Assembly: GCA_034189125.1 (NCBI GenBank)
Contig: JAXHVB010000022.1
Location: 1 to 8,734, forward strand
Reading direction: 5' to 3'
From: UBA5862 sp002408105
GTDB taxonomy: Bacteria > Pseudomonadota > Gammaproteobacteria > Pseudomonadales > UBA5862
DNA: 8,734 bases
Shown here: piece after piece, positions 6,408-8,734 of the stretch
How the letters are laid out: each line of letters begins with the position of its first letter
Position numbering within the stretch: the first letter of the stretch is position 1
Program-made: the position numbers and the translations under genes
Notes under the pieces: model-generated
Databases searched by the model: none
Told to the model about the DNA's origin: nothing
Seen by the model: the letters and a program-made list of their open reading frames with translations, nothing else

Positions 6408-7700
6408 ATGGGTAAGAACGTCGTCGTCCTCGGCACCCAATGGGGGGATGAGGGCAAAGGCAAGATTGTTGATCTGCTCACCGACCAAGCCGCTGCAGTG
6501 GTGCGTTTCCAGGGTGGACACAACGCCGGCCATACCCTCGTGATCGAAGGGCGCAAAACTGTATTGCACCTGATTCCATCAGGGATTTTGCGTCCCGGGG
6601 TCACCTGCATCATCGGCAATGGGGTGGTGCTTTCACCACAGGCCCTGCTCGAAGAGATCGCTGAGCTTGAATCCAACGGGATTCCGGTGCGCGATCGCCT
6701 GCGCATCAGCCCCGCCTGTCCATTGATCCTGCCGTACCATGTGGCCCTGGACCAAGCCCGCGAAGTGGCGCGGGGCAGCGCCAAGATCGGAACCACGGGA
6801 CGCGGGATCGGTCCGGCCTACGAAGACAAGGTCGCGCGCCGTGGGCTGCGCCTCGGCGACCTGTTGCACCGCAAGCGTTTCGCAGCCAAGCTGGGAGAAG
6901 TCCTGGATTACCACAACTTCGTGCTGCAGCATTACTTTCATACCAGCCCGGTGGACTTCCAGCAGACCCTGGAGGAATCCCTGGCGTACGGCGAGCAGTT
7001 GGCGCCGATGACCATCGACACGGTGGCACTGCTGCACCAGTTCCGACTGCGGGGCGACCACATCCTGTTTGAAGGGGCCCAGGGGTCGCTGCTCGACATC
7101 GACCACGGCACCTACCCTTTTGTCACTTCGTCCAATACCACCGCTGGCGGCACAGCCACTGGCAGCGGGTTTGGGCCCCTCTACCTCGACCACGTGCTCG
7201 GCATCACCAAAGCCTACACCACCCGGGTGGGCTCGGGCCCGTTTCCGACCGAACTGTTCGATGACACCGGGGCGCGGCTTGCGGCGCGCGGGCACGAGTT
7301 TGGCGCGACCACGGGACGTGCCCGACGCTGTGGCTGGTTCGATGCGGTCGCACTGCGCCATGCGGTGCAGATCAATAGCGTGTCCGGCCTTTGCCTCACC
7401 AAGCTCGATGTATTGGATGGGCTGGATGCCATCCGCGTGTGCGTCAACTACCGCAATGCACAGGGAGAGCGGGCCGCCATTCCCTATGACAGTGAGGGGT
7501 ATGAAGCGCTGGAGCCCGAGTACGAGGAACTGCCGGGCTGGCAGGAATCCACCCTGGGCGCAAAGCAACTCGCCGACCTGCCAACCAACGCCCGCGCCTA
7601 CATCGCGCGTGTCGAAGAGCTCGTTGGCGCTCCGATCGACATCATCTCAACCGGCCCGGAGCGCAACGAGACCATCGTGTTGCGCCACTGCTTCGCCTGA
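6408..7700 (+). CDS. purA: Adenylosuccinate synthetase
   Basis: PurA couples GTP hydrolysis to condensation of IMP with aspartate, giving adenylosuccinate, the committed step to AMP. The 430-residue product is close to E. coli PurA (432). It has the P-loop and active-site segment QWGDEGKGK (11-19) with the catalytic Asp at 14, GGHNAGHT (36-43) with the catalytic His at 42, the IMP loop IGTTGRGIGPAYEDK (127-141), FEGAQGSLLDIDHGTYPFVT (221-240), the aspartate/IMP loop EFGATTGRARRCGWFD (297-312), the guanine-binding TKLD (331-334) and the ending PIDIISTGPERNETIVLR. The loop arginines are kept except the second of the E. coli RRRR run, which is Ala here; variation at that position is known in the family. 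It is the last gene of the + strand run and is followed after 39 bases by a terminator. Confidence 0.98.
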   Translation: MGKNVVVLGTQWGDEGKGKIVDLLTDQAAAVVRFQGGHNAGHTLVIEGRKTVLHLIPSGILRPGVTCIIGNGVVLSPQALLEEIAELESNGIPVRDRLRISPACPLILPYHVALDQAREVARGSAKIGTTGRGIGPAYEDKVARRGLRLGDLLHRKRFAAKLGEVLDYHNFVLQHYFHTSPVDFQQTLEESLAYGEQLAPMTIDTVALLHQFRLRGDHILFEGAQGSLLDIDHGTYPFVTSSNTTAGGTATGSGFGPLYLDHVLGITKAYTTRVGSGPFPTELFDDTGARLAARGHEFGATTGRARRCGWFDAVALRHAVQINSVSGLCLTKLDVLDGLDAIRVCVNYRNAQGERAAIPYDSEGYEALEPEYEELPGWQESTLGAKQLADLPTNARAYIARVEELVGAPIDIISTGPERNETIVLRHCFA

Positions 7701-7726
7701 GACAGGCGGCCCGCCACAAAAAATCA

Positions 7727-7773
7727 AAGCCCAGAACGAAAAACGGCCGCCCGAGGGCGGCCGTTTTGGGCTT
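7727..7773. terminator. Bidirectional intrinsic terminator between purA and the aldehyde dehydrogenase gene
   Basis: The arms AAAACGGCCGCCC (7740-7752) and GGGCGGCCGTTTT (7755-7767) are perfect inverted repeats separated by GA, so the practical hairpin is about 12 bp with a CGAG tetraloop. A 3' T tract is present on the + strand, and the matching A tract on the left acts as the T tract for - strand transcription. An outer 7-bp repeat, AAGCCCA (7727-7733) with TGGGCTT (7767-7773), could lengthen the structure across an asymmetric loop, although it shares T7767 with the inner stem. Its place between two convergent genes, 39 bases after purA and 20 before the end of the opposing gene, fits a shared terminator. 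Confidence 0.93.
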
Positions 7774-7787
7774 CGAACGAGCGGCGA

Positions 7788-8734
7788 TCAGCTGGCTTTG
7801 GGCAGGTTGACCGCTTTGACTTCGAGGAAGTCTTCGAGTCCGTACTCGCCGAGCTCGCGTCCGTTGCCAGACTGCTTGTACCCACCAAAGGGCGCCAAGG
7901 GGTTGAAGCCGCCCCCATTGATGCCCACCTGACCGGTGCGCAAGCGGCGCGCAACCTTGACGGCACGCTCCTGATTCTGCGACCAGACCGCACCGGACAG
8001 GCCGAAGACGGTGTCATTGGCAATCCGCACTGCGTCTTCGTCGTCTTTGTACGTGAGGATGCAGAGCACCGGCCCGAAAATTTCTTCCTGAGCAATGGTC
8101 ATGTCATTGGTGACATCGGCAAAAATGGTGGGCTTCACGAACGCGCCACCTTCAAAGCCTTCTGGGTCTTCAGCGCCACCGATGACCAGGGTCGCCCCTT
8201 CTTCAATGCCTTTTCGAATGTAGTCCTTGACCCCTTTGGCCTGCTGGCGTGATGACATGGGCCCAAGGTGGAAGCCTTCCTGGGCCGGGTCCCCGAGGGT
8301 CGCGGCCTCTGCAGTGGCCTTGGCAATCGCGATGGCTTCGTCCTTACGTGATTCGGGCACCAGCATGCGCGTCAGTGCAACGCAGGTCTGACCACAATTC
8401 ATCATCACCTGCTGCACGCCAGCCGATACCGCAGCCTGCAAGTCGGCATCATCCAGGATGACATTGGCCGATTTGCCGCCCAGCTCCTGGCAAACACGCT
8501 TCACTGTTTTCGCAGCGGTCTCGGCCACGCGCACGCCAGCTTCAGTCGAACCGGTGATCGAGACCATGTCGACATCGGGGTGGCCCGCCAGGGCTTCACC
8601 GATGACGGATCCAGGGCCGCTCACGAGGTTGAACACACCGGCGGGCAAACCAACTTCATCGACAATCTCTGCGAATAGGAACGCATTCAAAGGCGCTTCC
8701 TTACTCGGCTTGAGGACCATGGTGCAACCTGCCG
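7788..8734 (-). CDS. NAD(P)-dependent aldehyde dehydrogenase, 5' partial
   Basis: This is the last 314 residues of an aldehyde dehydrogenase superfamily enzyme, which oxidises an aldehyde to a carboxylic acid through a thiohemiacetal on a catalytic cysteine. The first visible residues AGCTMVLKPSKEAP are the cofactor-binding LKPSE-type motif, so the ATG at 8720 is internal and the true start lies right of the window. Also present are the Rossmann signature SITGSTEAGV (codons about 8567-8538), QELGGKSANVILDDADL with the general-base Glu (codon 8486-8484), NCGQTCVALTRMLVP with the nucleophile Cys (codon 8384-8382), EEIFGPVL, FGLSGAVWS, and the C-terminal GGYKQSGNGRELGEYGLEDF. All catalytic residues are intact. 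The substrate cannot be told from the sequence, so no gene symbol is given. It is convergent with purA and shares its terminator. Confidence 0.95.
   Translation of the reverse strand, partial: AGCTMVLKPSKEAPLNAFLFAEIVDEVGLPAGVFNLVSGPGSVIGEALAGHPDVDMVSITGSTEAGVRVAETAAKTVKRVCQELGGKSANVILDDADLQAAVSAGVQQVMMNCGQTCVALTRMLVPESRKDEAIAIAKATAEAATLGDPAQEGFHLGPMSSRQQAKGVKDYIRKGIEEGATLVIGGAEDPEGFEGGAFVKPTIFADVTNDMTIAQEEIFGPVLCILTYKDDEDAVRIANDTVFGLSGAVWSQNQERAVKVARRLRTGQVGINGGGFNPLAPFGGYKQSGNGRELGEYGLEDFLEVKAVNLPKAS

Noticed and set aside
7705..7715. GGCGG-C-CCGCC palindrome followed by an A run just after purA, considered as a second terminator or protein-binding site.
   Set aside because: A 1-base centre cannot form a stable hairpin of useful length and the A run is on the wrong strand for + termination. 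The - strand T run lies before, not after, the palindrome.
1..8734. Search for a novel multi-gene system, mobile element, CRISPR array or RNA gene.
   Set aside because: Nearly every base falls inside a recognised housekeeping gene or a short intergenic gap. No direct repeats, transposase, integrase, tRNA-like fold or unexplained gene cluster was seen. No gap exceeds about 92 bases.

Overview
The window is a GC-rich, tightly packed housekeeping region from a gammaproteobacterium. The order hfq-hflX-hflK-hflC-DUF2065-hisZ-purA, with a separate HisZ and a Hfq core very close to the E. coli/Pseudomonas type, is the layout seen in Pseudomonas-like and related Gammaproteobacteria. I would not name a genus from this sequence alone.

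Layout. Bases 2-184 hold the last 60 codons of ilvA (threonine deaminase, regulatory domain). Its stop overlaps the miaA start as ATGA. miaA (181-1116) encodes the tRNA A37 dimethylallyltransferase. A 92-base gap with a likely promoter leads to hfq (1209-1448). It is followed closely by hflX (1475-2791, TTG start), hflK (2844-4013) and hflC (4016-4897). A 76-base gap with a second possible promoter precedes a 62-residue DUF2065 membrane protein (4974-5162), hisZ (5196-6380) and purA (6408-7700). All of these are on the + strand. After purA comes a strong hairpin terminator flanked by A and T tracts, readable in both directions. Convergent on the - strand is the C-terminal part of an NAD(P)-dependent aldehyde dehydrogenase (7788-8734), whose start lies beyond the right edge.

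How the genes work together. MiaA (tRNA modification), Hfq (sRNA/mRNA chaperone) and HflX (ribosome-splitting GTPase) all act on translation and RNA. HflK and HflC form the membrane complex that surrounds and moderates the FtsH protease. HisZ is the regulatory partner of a short HisG (not in the window) in the first step of histidine synthesis. PurA commits IMP to AMP. IlvA opens isoleucine synthesis. The aldehyde dehydrogenase is a separate transcription unit with no evident link.

I found no mobile element, CRISPR array, tRNA or rRNA gene, and no sign of an undescribed multi-gene system. The points worth a second look are modest: ilvA in the place usually held by mutL next to miaA, motif-level substitutions in MiaA and HflX, shortened HflK and HflC, and the arrangement of the shared terminator.
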